DNA of 14,000 bases from Cytophagales bacterium. Lineage in GTDB: Bacteria; Bacteroidota; Bacteroidia; Cytophagales; Cyclobacteriaceae. Below are positions 5,680-13,982 of this stretch, one piece after another. The first letter of the stretch is position 1. Each line of letters starts with the position of its first letter. Location: contig JAGUUF010000224.1 of the NCBI GenBank assembly GCA_020063545.1, forward strand, positions 1 to 14,000, in the 5' to 3' direction. The notes under the pieces were generated by a model. It worked only from the letters and a program-made list of their open reading frames with translations. It had not been told where the DNA came from and made no database searches. Both the position numbers and the translations under genes were made by a program.

Positions 5680-5759
5680 AACTCCTGTTAAGAAGTATTT
5701 ATAAGGAGCCCATATGGTCCATGCCTGGTTTCGCCTTCCAGCGCATGGACTTTTGTTTT
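5680..5759 (+). ncRNA. Candidate small RNA or attenuated leader of about 80 nt
   Basis: From the start site expected from the TATATTTG box at 5666-5673 to the terminator-like hairpin at 5717-5759 is about 80 bases. A first possible hairpin pairs CTCCT (5683-5687) with AGGAG (5704-5708), hiding the only Shine-Dalgarno-like sequence nearby. The second is the strong terminator hairpin. It may be a free small RNA or the regulated leader of the sigma-factor mRNA. Confidence 0.35.
5717..5759 (+). terminator. Strong intrinsic terminator or attenuator before the sigma gene
   Basis: The arms GTCCATGCCTGG (5717-5728) and CCAGCGCATGGAC (5738-5750) pair with a single extra base, around a 9-base loop. 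TTTTGTTTT follows at 5751-5759. The U-tract is on the plus strand only, so it acts on rightward RNA. It ends 41 bases before the sigma-factor ATG, and no full promoter is visible in those 41 bases, which favours attenuation of the sigma gene. Confidence 0.6.
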
Positions 5760-5800
5760 CACCCAACTTTTGCCAAGTCGTGAACCCGTATCACAACCAT

Positions 5801-6346
5801 ATGGATACGGAACTGGTGGACCTGTTCAAACTGGGCGATCAGCGGGCGTTTGAGGTGATCTATCACCGCTATGCCAAAGACCTATACCGCTATGCGCGAA
5901 AGAGCGTACAAGCAAAAGAAGACTGTGAAGAAATGGTGCACGATGTTTTTGAGTCGCTCCTGTCAAGAAGAGAGTCGCTAAACATCACCTCGCTCAGGCA
6001 CTATCTGTTTACCTCTATCCGGTACATGATTATCCGCTCTTTCAGCCACCGCGATGTGAAGCGGAAATTTGTTGAACACTACACGGCATTTGAAACAGAG
6101 TACGACATGCTGGAGGCCGAACAGAGCCATGACCCGGAAGCGGTGCATGCAAGACTTCTTCAAAATCTCGATGGCCTTCCGGAGCGATGCCAGGAGGCCA
6201 TCAGGTTGCGCATCACCGAAAACTTATCAAACGGGGAGATTGCCAGCCGCATGAACATCAATAAACGGACTGCCGAACTATATATATTCAAGGCCTTCAG
6301 TCACCTGCGAGCCTCCTACGATAAGATTTACAAACCGGCAGAATAA
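5801..6346 (+). CDS. ECF sigma factor, FecI/RpoE-like
   Basis: This 181-residue ECF sigma factor has region 2 at about 13-85 (AFEVIYHRYAKDLYRYARKS, then CEEMVHDVFESLLSR). Region 4 lies at about 115-172, with the helix-turn-helix NGEIASRMNINKRTAELYIFKAF (144-166). Length and layout are typical of Bacteroidota FecI-like factors. I place the start at ATG 5801 because MDTELVDLFKLGDQRAFEVIY is the usual N-terminus of the family. An in-frame ATG at 5714, behind a good AAGGAG, would add 29 residues encoded through the terminator hairpin, which look non-protein-like. It directs RNA polymerase to its target genes, probably the SusC operon downstream, and is held by the FecR encoded next. The ATG sits in the loop of a perfect 7-base inverted repeat (5786-5792 with 5804-5810). 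Confidence 0.92.
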   Translation: MDTELVDLFKLGDQRAFEVIYHRYAKDLYRYARKSVQAKEDCEEMVHDVFESLLSRRESLNITSLRHYLFTSIRYMIIRSFSHRDVKRKFVEHYTAFETEYDMLEAEQSHDPEAVHARLLQNLDGLPERCQEAIRLRITENLSNGEIASRMNINKRTAELYIFKAFSHLRASYDKIYKPAE

Positions 6347-6476
6347 AATCCTTTCCATTTAGCCTTTTATTAAGCCTTCGCCAGAATACGTAAAGGCTCA
6401 GATACCGTCACTTTTTAATGTAAAGAGGCAAACCCTTGCTTAAATTAGTAGATACGTTATAAAACCACGGTTGCCC
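6347..6476. other. Sigma-FecR intergenic region
   Basis: These 130 bases hold one 7-base inverted repeat (AGCCTTT at 6361-6367 with AAAGGCT at 6392-6398) without a T-tract. I see no TAnnTTTG promoter box. The two flanking genes are probably read together. Confidence 0.35.
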
Positions 6477-7442
6477 ATGCAAAAATCAGATTTTGACCAA
6501 TTAATGGAGCGTTATGTTACGGGGAAAGTCTCCGAACAAGAACGAAAAAAAATAGAAGCCTGGCTCGAAGTGATGAAGACCGAAGATAACACCGACCTGG
6601 AATTGAGTGACGAGGACGAAGCCCGGATATTCCAAAAACTCACCAGCAACCAGACCACGGTTGATGATGTGGTCGCTTTGCGCCCGAAGCGAAAAGCGCG
6701 TCTTGACCGCTGGATGTTGCGGATCGCGGCATCGCTGGTGATTGTTTCACTCGTATCATACACCGCGTGGTACTTCACAGCATCACCTGAAAACCAACTC
6801 GAAGTGGTATCCAAAAATGGCATTGAAAAAATCATTCTTAATGACGGGTCACTGGTGTGGATGCATGGTGATAGTAAAGTGATGTACTACGAGAAGCAAA
6901 ATGATGGAGCGCATTATACCACGTTTGAAGGCGAGGCGCTGTTTGAAGTAGTGAAAGATGCCAATCATCCGTTCATTGTTCAGTGTGGCGATGTAAAAGT
7001 AAAAGTACTGGGCACGAGTTTTAGCATCAAAACAAACCCGGAGCATGTGGAGTTAACCGTACTCACCGGAAAAGTAAACCTCTCCTCCCCGGCAAACACC
7101 GAAGGGATTGACGTATTACCGCAGGAAAAAGTGATCTACAAAAGCAATGGAGAGTTTGAAAAACTTTCACCAAACCAGGAAGAGATTGCCACGATCACCA
7201 AGAACACAGACTACAACATGCAATTCACAAACAATAGAATGGATGATGTGATCGAGCGGATAGAAAGCAAGTTCAATGTATCCGTAAAACTATCTGACAA
7301 GAACATACGCGACTGCCAGATTACTGCGGACTTCACCGATCAATCGCTGGAAAAATCATTGCAGTTGATTACCGAAGTGTTGGACGTAACCTACTCCATC
7401 AAAGATAATACCGTAACGATTACCGGTACGGGATGTAAGTAA
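6477..7442 (+). CDS. FecR-type anti-sigma factor with DUF4974-like C-terminus
   Basis: This 321-residue FecR-type anti-sigma factor has a cytoplasmic N-terminus (about 1-80) containing DFDQLMERYVTGKVSEQERKKIEAWL, the usual sigma-binding segment. One membrane helix spans about 82-100 (RIAASLVIVSLVSYTAWYF). The periplasmic FecR domain (about 107-203) includes KNGIEKIILNDGSLVWMHGDSK, FEGEALFEVVKD and VKVLGTSFSIKT. A DUF4974-like end (about 250-317) reads FTNNRMDDVIERIESKFNV and QITADFTDQSLEKSLQLITEVL. It should hold the sigma factor inactive until the STN domain of the SusC-like transporter signals ligand binding across the periplasm. ATG 6477 is chosen over a TTG two codons earlier. It lies between the sigma gene and the transporter operon, the classic order. 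Confidence 0.93.
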   Translation: MQKSDFDQLMERYVTGKVSEQERKKIEAWLEVMKTEDNTDLELSDEDEARIFQKLTSNQTTVDDVVALRPKRKARLDRWMLRIAASLVIVSLVSYTAWYFTASPENQLEVVSKNGIEKIILNDGSLVWMHGDSKVMYYEKQNDGAHYTTFEGEALFEVVKDANHPFIVQCGDVKVKVLGTSFSIKTNPEHVELTVLTGKVNLSSPANTEGIDVLPQEKVIYKSNGEFEKLSPNQEEIATITKNTDYNMQFTNNRMDDVIERIESKFNVSVKLSDKNIRDCQITADFTDQSLEKSLQLITEVLDVTYSIKDNTVTITGTGCK

Positions 7443-7509
7443 GAACCCTAAACCTGATTAACTATGAAACTGAGTCTCCCCCCACATTTCGATTCCACCT
7501 AAAATAAAA

Positions 7510-7532
7510 CAGGAGTGATTCGACCACTCCTG
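7510..7532. terminator. Hairpin terminator after the FecR gene
   Basis: CAGGAGTG (7510-7517) and CACTCCTG (7525-7532) form a perfect 8-base stem with a 7-base loop. On the plus strand it is followed by CTTATT. On the minus strand it is followed by a much better TTTTATTTT tract, so it could stop RNA from both directions. It separates FecR from the SusC-like gene. Confidence 0.5.
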
Positions 7533-7560
7533 CTTATTGACCTCTGCTGTGACACAACCC

Positions 7561-7589
7561 TTTGCCGGGGTTGATGCGAGGTTGCTTTG
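7561..7589 (+). promoter_or_regulatory. Weak promoter candidate for the SusC operon
   Basis: TTTG (7561-7564), 17 bases, then TTGCTTTG (7582-7589) is one base off TAnnTTTG and has short spacing. The TTTG is in the loop of a 6-base hairpin (CAACCC 7555-7560 with GGGTTG 7568-7573). The true promoter may instead be recognised by the ECF sigma factor, whose consensus I cannot read here. Confidence 0.25.
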
Positions 7590-7622
7590 TCTTATTTCAG
7601 TTAACGAAACCAGAACAAAACA

Positions 7623-10600
7623 ATGAAAGTTATGAAAAAAAGTTTTACCGCAAAACTTTGGAAGGTTATGAAAATATGTGCGGTTCAGGGAATAATAGCC
7701 ATCACCCTATGCGGAGTTACAATAGCCCACACTAACTACGCGCAACTGTTGGACAGGGAAGTATCCATCAGCATTACCGATTTGCCGTTTGAAAAAGCCT
7801 TGCACGAAATTGAAGCTATTGCGAAAGTAAAATTCGCTTACAGCATCAACCAGTTGCAGGATGAACCGAACGTGTCGCTCAAAATTGACAAGCGCACACT
7901 ACGCGAAGCGTTGGATGAGTTGCTGGCACCGCGCAAAATATCGTACAAGGTGCATGAAAAGGAAGCGGCCATTACGCTAAAGAAGGCTAACGGTGAGGGC
8001 AACAAAGAACAGTCCTCAGTTCATGAAGGTACTAATGGTAGTGCGCATCGTGCGCTGATTCAAATAACCGGTACGGTTACCGAAGCATCTACCCAGGCTC
8101 CGATGGCGGGTGTGAACGTGCTCGTAAAAGGAACATTGAATGGAACAACAACCGATGCCACCGGAAAATACAGCCTGAGTGCCGAAGACAATGACATACT
8201 TGTTTTTTCATTCATTGGGTATGGAGCAGTAGAAATTATGGTAAGCGGAAGATCGGTTATTGATGTGTCCATGATGGAGGATGTTCAAAGCCTTAATGAA
8301 GTAGTAGTCAATGCCGGGTACTGGGAAGTAAAGGATCAGGAGCGTACAGGAAATATTAGCCGGGTTACCTCTGAAGAGATACAAAAGCAGCCTGTGAATA
8401 ATCCCCTACAGGCATTACAGGGAAGGATGCCGGGGGTTTATGTACAGCAGAGTACAGGTGTGCCGGGTGGAGGATTCAATATTCAAATCAGGGGTCGTAA
8501 CAGCTTGCGTGACGAAGGCAACGATCCGCTTTACATCATTGACGGAGTTCCATTCACGTCAACTTCCCTGACATCGGTAGGAAGGACTATTGTTGGCATA
8601 GGCAATCCTTTAGCCGCCATAAACCCTAATGATATCGAAAGTATTGAAGTTCTCAAGGATGCAGATGCAACGGCCGTTTATGGTTCAAGGGGCGCCAATG
8701 GTGTAGTGTTGATTACCACCAAAAAGGGCAAGTCCGGAAGAACCAAAGTTGACTTTACTTTTCTCTCCGGTGTTGGAAGGATAGCATCAAAAATGGATCT
8801 CCTAAACACGCCACAATATGTCGAAATGCGAAAGGAGGCTTTTAAGAATGACAATCGTTTGATGACGACTTTGAGGGCTCCAGATATTTTGGTATGGGAT
8901 ACTACGCGGTATACAGATTGGCAAAAAGAATTGATTGGTGGAACAGCCAATACCATCAACACATCGCTTTCGGTTTCTGGCGGCAATGCGAACACACAGT
9001 TCTCATTTAGCAGCGGTTACTATAAGGAAACCACGGTGTTTCCCGGCAATTTTTATTTTCAACGATTTTCAGGGTCTCTGAATGTAAATCACACATCATC
9101 TAATGGCAAGTTCAAATTCAATGTATCGGCCAATTACACAGGAGGTTCCAATAATCTCTACAGTCAGGACTTAACGGGCATTGCCATTACATTGCCTCCG
9201 AATGCACCTGCTCTCTACGATCCATCCAAAAAGATCAATTGGGATTGGAAGAATTCGATAATACAGAACCCGCTGGCACACCTTGAGAGGAAATACACTA
9301 ACAACACCGATAATCTGGTAACGAGTACTTTGCTGAGTTATCAGATTATTCCTGGGCTTCATGCGAAAACAAGTGTTGGCTATACGCGAATGGCGGTGAA
9401 GGAGATATCAACAAATCCGTTAAGCGCAATACCACCTCAATTTCTATCCACTCAAACCGGTTCATCAAATTTCGGTAATGCCTTTATTGAAACGTGGATT
9501 GTTGAACCACAGCTCGATTACTTCAAAGAAATCGGTCAGGGAAATCTTAGTATCCTGATGGGCACCACATTCCAGGAATCTATTCAAGAGGGTGAAACAA
9601 TTCAAGCAACCGGTTACACAAGTGATGCCTTGCTGGAAAATATTCTTGCCGCCACGGACGTGAATGTTGCTAGTTCTAACTACTCGCAGTACCGTTATGC
9701 TGCCATCTTTGGTCGGGCAAACTACATCTGGAAGGAAAAATACATTGTGAATTTAACTGGACGAAGAGATGGCTCCAGTCGTTTCGGTCCCGGAAAACAG
9801 TTTGGCAATTTTGGAGCGATAGGCCTTGCTTGGATTTTTTCAAACCAAAACTTTATCAAAAGCGGGCTACCTTTTTTAAGCTTCGGGAAGCTACGCTCAA
9901 GTTATGGAAGCACAGGTAGTGATGCCATCGGTAACTATCAATATCTCAACTCTTATTTGTCAACTACTTATCCTTACAACGACAATAGTGGATTGGTAAT
10001 ATCCCGATTAGCCAATCCAGACTATTCATGGGAGACAAATAGAAAACTCGAACTCGGTATTGAACTTGGCTTTATTAAGGATGCAATTACTTTTTCAGCA
10101 AGTTGGTACAAGAACCGATCCTCAAATCAGTTGGTGGGCTTACCTCTGCCAGTCATCACCGGCCAATCCAGTGTGCAATTCAATTTACCTGCAACCGTAG
10201 AGAACAAGGGGTGGGAACTGCAAATCAACACGGTCAATATGAAGCACAGCCGATTTGAGTGGCTAACAACTTTCAATGTTACGATTCCGAAAAACAGGTT
10301 GATAGAATTCCCGAACCTTGATGCTTTTCCGGCATACAATAATATTTACAAGGAAGGTAGTTCATTGTTCTTGAAGCGCACGCTTCAATCCAATGGGGTT
10401 GATCCGACCACCGGTTCTTACACCTTTGCCGATGTGAATGAAGATGGCAGTGTTTCTATTGACGAGGATGGGCTGTTTTTAAAAGAGATCGCACAAAGCT
10501 ACTATGGAGGCATAAACAATCACATCCGTTTCGGAAGGGTACAACTGGACATTTTCTTCCAATTCGTTAATCAAACCGGGAGTAATTATATGAAGTCATT

Positions 10601-10961
10601 TTCCAGTCCCGGAATGCTTTCCAATCAACCAAATGTGGTGTTGGGTCGTTGGCAAGAGGCCGGAGACAATGCAACAATTCAGCGATACTCGTCACTCACT
10701 TCAATACCTTATATCTATAATAGGTTCTCGGACAATGTAATCTCCGATGCCTCATTCATCAGACTTAAGAATGCTTCCCTGTCGTGGCAATTACCGGAAA
10801 AGTGGTTGAAAAAACTAAAAATCACTGGAGCCAAGCTAAACGTCCAGGGACAAAACCTACTTACGTTCACCAACTTTTTGGGTATGGACCCTGAAAGTCA
10901 AAATGTATCGTTTCTTCCTCCTCTCCGCGTTGTAGCGGCTGGATTTCAGTTAACACTTTAA
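7623..10961 (+). CDS. SusC/RagA-family TonB-dependent outer-membrane transporter with STN domain
   Basis: This 1112-residue outer-membrane transporter has a signal peptide at about 1-40 (hydrophobic core GIIAITLCGVTIA, ending NYA). An STN signalling domain covers about 46-120 (VSISITDLPFEKALHEIEAI to EAAITLKK). A carboxypeptidase-like repeat spans about 147-218 (ITGTVTEASTQAPMAGVNVL, DATGKYSL, FSFIGY), followed by the TonB-box-like LNEVVVNAGY (224-233). The plug (about 237-380) carries IQIRGRNSL and PLYIIDGVPF, and the SusC hallmark SIEVLKDADATAVYGSRGANGV. The rest is a beta-barrel ending FQLTL. The STN domain marks it as a signal transducer that talks to FecR, matching the sigma/FecR genes just upstream. 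With the SusD-like lipoprotein 11 bases downstream it should form a substrate-binding import complex driven by TonB. The substrate cannot be predicted, and no glycan-degrading enzyme is nearby. Confidence 0.95.
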   Translation: MKVMKKSFTAKLWKVMKICAVQGIIAITLCGVTIAHTNYAQLLDREVSISITDLPFEKALHEIEAIAKVKFAYSINQLQDEPNVSLKIDKRTLREALDELLAPRKISYKVHEKEAAITLKKANGEGNKEQSSVHEGTNGSAHRALIQITGTVTEASTQAPMAGVNVLVKGTLNGTTTDATGKYSLSAEDNDILVFSFIGYGAVEIMVSGRSVIDVSMMEDVQSLNEVVVNAGYWEVKDQERTGNISRVTSEEIQKQPVNNPLQALQGRMPGVYVQQSTGVPGGGFNIQIRGRNSLRDEGNDPLYIIDGVPFTSTSLTSVGRTIVGIGNPLAAINPNDIESIEVLKDADATAVYGSRGANGVVLITTKKGKSGRTKVDFTFLSGVGRIASKMDLLNTPQYVEMRKEAFKNDNRLMTTLRAPDILVWDTTRYTDWQKELIGGTANTINTSLSVSGGNANTQFSFSSGYYKETTVFPGNFYFQRFSGSLNVNHTSSNGKFKFNVSANYTGGSNNLYSQDLTGIAITLPPNAPALYDPSKKINWDWKNSIIQNPLAHLERKYTNNTDNLVTSTLLSYQIIPGLHAKTSVGYTRMAVKEISTNPLSAIPPQFLSTQTGSSNFGNAFIETWIVEPQLDYFKEIGQGNLSILMGTTFQESIQEGETIQATGYTSDALLENILAATDVNVASSNYSQYRYAAIFGRANYIWKEKYIVNLTGRRDGSSRFGPGKQFGNFGAIGLAWIFSNQNFIKSGLPFLSFGKLRSSYGSTGSDAIGNYQYLNSYLSTTYPYNDNSGLVISRLANPDYSWETNRKLELGIELGFIKDAITFSASWYKNRSSNQLVGLPLPVITGQSSVQFNLPATVENKGWELQINTVNMKHSRFEWLTTFNVTIPKNRLIEFPNLDAFPAYNNIYKEGSSLFLKRTLQSNGVDPTTGSYTFADVNEDGSVSIDEDGLFLKEIAQSYYGGINNHIRFGRVQLDIFFQFVNQTGSNYMKSFSSPGMLSNQPNVVLGRWQEAGDNATIQRYSSLTSIPYIYNRFSDNVISDASFIRLKNASLSWQLPEKWLKKLKITGAKLNVQGQNLLTFTNFLGMDPESQNVSFLPPLRVVAAGFQLTL

Positions 10962-10972
10962 ATTGATTTCTT

Positions 10973-12382
10973 ATGAGTATTACAAACTTGAATTATAGCG
11001 TAACAAAAATTAAAGTCAGTGGAATTCTGATACTGGTTCTGATGCTGTCAAGTTCTTGTGAGGAATTTATACAGATTGATCCTCCCAAAACCGAGATTAT
11101 TTCTGAAACAGTTTTCTCAAATAACGCATCGGCATTAGCTGCGGTGAGAGGAATTTATAGCCTCATGATGACGAACCAAAGCTTTACGAATGGTAATATT
11201 GAAAAGTATTGTGGCTTGTCTGCCGATGAACTATTGGACGTGTCGGGAAGTGATGAGCAGTTGCAATTTCAATACAACTCAATTTCTTCCACCAACCAGG
11301 TTGTATTGGGTGTGTTCTGGCGCGAAGCATATTCTTACATTAATAATGCTAATGCCATATTGGAGGGCTTGGCCAATTCATCGTCAATTAGCCCCGATGT
11401 AAAGCAGCAGATTGAAGGAGAATCAAAATTCATCCGGGCATTTTGTCATTTTTATCTGGTAAATCTATTTGGTGATATTCCATACATTACGTCTACGGAT
11501 TACAGGGTAAATGCGACTGCCTCTCGCATGCCAGTATCGGAAATATATGAGCGCGTTTTGGATGACTTACTTGAGGCAGAAGTTCTCCTCAAAGAGGATT
11601 ATTCTTTCTCTAAGGGTCAGCGAATTCAACCCAACAAAGGGGCTGCAAGTGCCCTGCTTGCCAGGGTCTATCTGTATCTGGGCGATTGGGCAAAAGCTGA
11701 AATGTATGCCACAAAATTAATTGACAAAACAAGTACCTATTCGCTAGCTGCCGATTTAGGCGATGTGTTTCTCGCCAATAGCCTTGAAGCTATTTGGCAG
11801 TTGCAGCCCGTTACTCCGGAATTGAGTACTGGACAGGCAAGGTTATTCATCCTCCAGGCTTCACCGAATGATGTTGTACTCGCCAGTCAAATGATTGATT
11901 CATTTGAAACTGGCGACCTTAGACTAGATAACTGGATTGGCACTTTCGAACAGGACGATCAAACCTATTTCTTCCCCTACAAATACAAAGTATATTCAAC
12001 GGAGACAATAACCGAGCATGCAATGGTGTTACGCCTTGCGGAACAATACTTGATCCGTGCGGAAGCTAAGGCTTATCAAGACAAATTGACTGACGCAATT
12101 CAGGATTTAGATATTATCCGGAATCGTGCCGGCCTTTCTCTAATTGGTGACACCAATCCTTCAATAAGCAAGAATGATTTCTTGCTAGCAATTGAGCAGG
12201 AAAGAAAGGTTGAGATGTTTTCCGAATGGGGACATCGGTGGCTTGACCTAAAACGAACTGAACGAGCAGGTCAAATTCTTGGTGCATTGAAACCAGATTG
12301 GCAAGATACTGACGAACTCTATCCAATACCCAATTCAGAGCGATTAGTAAATCCTAGATTGACACAGAACCCCGGTTATTAA
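10973..12382 (+). CDS. SusD/RagB-family outer-membrane lipoprotein
   Basis: This 469-residue nutrient-binding lipoprotein has a signal peptide (hydrophobic stretch about 15-28, GILILVLMLSSS) ending at a lipobox with Cys29 (LSSSC). After the cysteine comes EEFIQIDPPKTEIISETVF, the usual SusD opening. TPR-like helices follow, with the family signature GESKFIRAFCHFYLVNLFGDIPYIT (149-173), later QYLIRAEAKAYQDK and WGHRWLDLKRT, and the standard end YPIPNSERLVNPRLTQNPGY. It should sit as a lid over the SusC-like barrel and capture substrate at the cell surface. It begins 11 bases after the SusC stop, so the two are co-transcribed. Length is slightly short but complete, with no frame damage. The ATG at 10973 is followed by basic residues suited to a signal peptide. 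Confidence 0.95.
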   Translation: MSITNLNYSVTKIKVSGILILVLMLSSSCEEFIQIDPPKTEIISETVFSNNASALAAVRGIYSLMMTNQSFTNGNIEKYCGLSADELLDVSGSDEQLQFQYNSISSTNQVVLGVFWREAYSYINNANAILEGLANSSSISPDVKQQIEGESKFIRAFCHFYLVNLFGDIPYITSTDYRVNATASRMPVSEIYERVLDDLLEAEVLLKEDYSFSKGQRIQPNKGAASALLARVYLYLGDWAKAEMYATKLIDKTSTYSLAADLGDVFLANSLEAIWQLQPVTPELSTGQARLFILQASPNDVVLASQMIDSFETGDLRLDNWIGTFEQDDQTYFFPYKYKVYSTETITEHAMVLRLAEQYLIRAEAKAYQDKLTDAIQDLDIIRNRAGLSLIGDTNPSISKNDFLLAIEQERKVEMFSEWGHRWLDLKRTERAGQILGALKPDWQDTDELYPIPNSERLVNPRLTQNPGY

Positions 12383-12455
12383 TGAATTAAAATCTTGAGT
12401 CTGCGAGAGGCGTTATGATCTGCCTTCCCTAAAGTTCAAACAAAACACATTAATC

Positions 12456-13982
12456 ATGAAAATTTCAATATGTATCGTATTGATGCTGGCAATTCTTTGC
12501 TTAACAAAAACCAGCAATGCCCAGTCCAATAAAGAACAATCCAAATATCTGCATGTAGGTGACAAGGCACCAGAGTTAAAACCGTTTAAATGGATAAAGG
12601 GGCAACCAACAAGCACATTTAAGAATGGACAAATATATGTTGTTGCGTTTGGCGCAACATGGTGTGCGCCATGCGCTGCAGCAATCCCGGATCTTACAGC
12701 CATTGCTAAAAATTACCAATCGGACGTCACCGTGATGGAGGTCTTCGTAATGGAAGAACAAAATGATCCTCCAAATGCAAAAGTGCCCTCGTATGTTTTA
12801 AAAGTTGAAAAGTATGTTGAGAAAAAGGGGGATAAGATGCAGTATACGGTAGCTGTAGATGACGCTGCTGGAACAATCGAGAAAGATTGGATCGATGCTG
12901 CCGGCAAAGTCGGTGTGCCTCATATCTTCATAATTGACAGGAACGGATTAATCGCCTGGATTGGAAGTAATCCGAAAGCAGCGGAAAAAGTTATCATAGA
13001 AATGCTGAAGTCTAACTATACCATCTCATCAATGGTAAAGAGGGATAGCCTTATCAATTCAATGCAAGTGGAATATAACCCGCTGCAGTTAATGGACAAC
13101 GAATCGCTTGATCGTCTTCTTTATTTTTCACAGGTAACGATTTATAAAGGCAATCAGGTGGGCATTGAAAATTATCCGTTCGTAGAAAATTTTAGGTGGG
13201 CACAAGACCCGGAATTGAAGGAACGTCAGGGGAGAATTCAAGTGCTGGGTGAAAATTTAAGGCGACTTTATTACATGGCATACGGAGACACGCTTTGGAA
13301 CAGACCGCCTCAAATGTATCCACCTTATTCTGGTATTTATCCAGATACGATTAAGAACCCACATCAGCGCAGGTCCTATGGCAAGTATTGGTACAGACCA
13401 ATTCTGGAAGTGAAAGACTCCTCATTATTTGAAGCAAACTACACTTCCCCAAATAACAGGTTCAACTACATCGTCAAGGTTCCTTTAGAAAAAGCCTCAT
13501 CATCTTTTTTACAAAAAATAATGCAGCATGCCTTAAAGGTATGTTTTGGCTATGAAGTATTGGTAATCGAAAAGATGATGCCATGTTGGGAATTAACAGT
13601 GCCTGAAAAGAACATGGAAAGACTGATAACCAAGACTAAAGGGAAACCCTACAAGAGGACTGTCAATCAAAATGGGATAACCTACATTACTAATGCAAAA
13701 GTTCGTGATATCATATTCCAATTGGAAAGTCGATTTGGAAATTCACCGTTAGGCAACCTGACACATCACCCGGATAAACAGCCCCCATTTTTTGATGCCA
13801 CAGGGATCACAAGTGATATTGACTACTCATACAATGAAGCGTTTTACACAAAACTCCTGGAAGAGAAAAACATTCGGAATACATTTCCTGATTATAAAAA
13901 ATGGCTTGAAGAAATTGGGTTTGAACTGAGGCAATCAGAGAGAAAAATGAAAGTGGTTGTAATCCGCGATCCGAAGGAATAA
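12456..13982 (+). CDS. Exported TlpA-like thioredoxin fused to a DUF3738-like domain
   Basis: This 508-residue exported protein starts with a Sec signal peptide, about 1-22 (ICIVLMLAILCLTKTSNA); Cys15 is not in a lipobox. A TlpA/thioredoxin domain spans about 32-190: VGDKAPELKPF, then the redox site WCAPC with Cys70 and Cys73, then GVPHIFIIDRNG with the cis-proline at 155. The remaining about 300 residues resemble DUF3738 (the TIGR03435 type): RIQVLGENLRRLYYMAYGDT, then LQKIMQHALKVCFGYEVLVI, then PPFFDATGITSDIDYSYNEA near 443-462, and KMKVVVIRDP at the end. Function of that domain is unknown. The whole should act in the periplasm as a thiol-disulfide protein. It lies 73 bases after the SusD-like gene, probably in the same operon. 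The thioredoxin assignment is firm; the DUF3738 match is by recognised pattern. Confidence 0.85.
   Translation: MKISICIVLMLAILCLTKTSNAQSNKEQSKYLHVGDKAPELKPFKWIKGQPTSTFKNGQIYVVAFGATWCAPCAAAIPDLTAIAKNYQSDVTVMEVFVMEEQNDPPNAKVPSYVLKVEKYVEKKGDKMQYTVAVDDAAGTIEKDWIDAAGKVGVPHIFIIDRNGLIAWIGSNPKAAEKVIIEMLKSNYTISSMVKRDSLINSMQVEYNPLQLMDNESLDRLLYFSQVTIYKGNQVGIENYPFVENFRWAQDPELKERQGRIQVLGENLRRLYYMAYGDTLWNRPPQMYPPYSGIYPDTIKNPHQRRSYGKYWYRPILEVKDSSLFEANYTSPNNRFNYIVKVPLEKASSSFLQKIMQHALKVCFGYEVLVIEKMMPCWELTVPEKNMERLITKTKGKPYKRTVNQNGITYITNAKVRDIIFQLESRFGNSPLGNLTHHPDKQPPFFDATGITSDIDYSYNEAFYTKLLEEKNIRNTFPDYKKWLEEIGFELRQSERKMKVVVIRDPKE

Noticed and set aside
5674..5700. Integron attC-like words (GCAACTCC and GTTAAG)
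   Set aside because: The core does not fit GTTRRRY, there is no complementary RYYYAAC partner at the right distance, and no integrase is seen.
5505..5783. A 92-residue plus-strand reading frame
   Set aside because: It runs through two inverted-repeat arms, a terminator-like hairpin, a promoter box and a second terminator. Its translation has no domain-like or protein-like pattern, and it lies where an RNA or leader is the better explanation.
5714..5800. N-terminal extension of the sigma factor from ATG 5714
   Set aside because: It has a good AAGGAG, but the added 29 residues are encoded through the terminator hairpin and precede the usual family N-terminus at MDTELVDLFK. Kept only as a finding.
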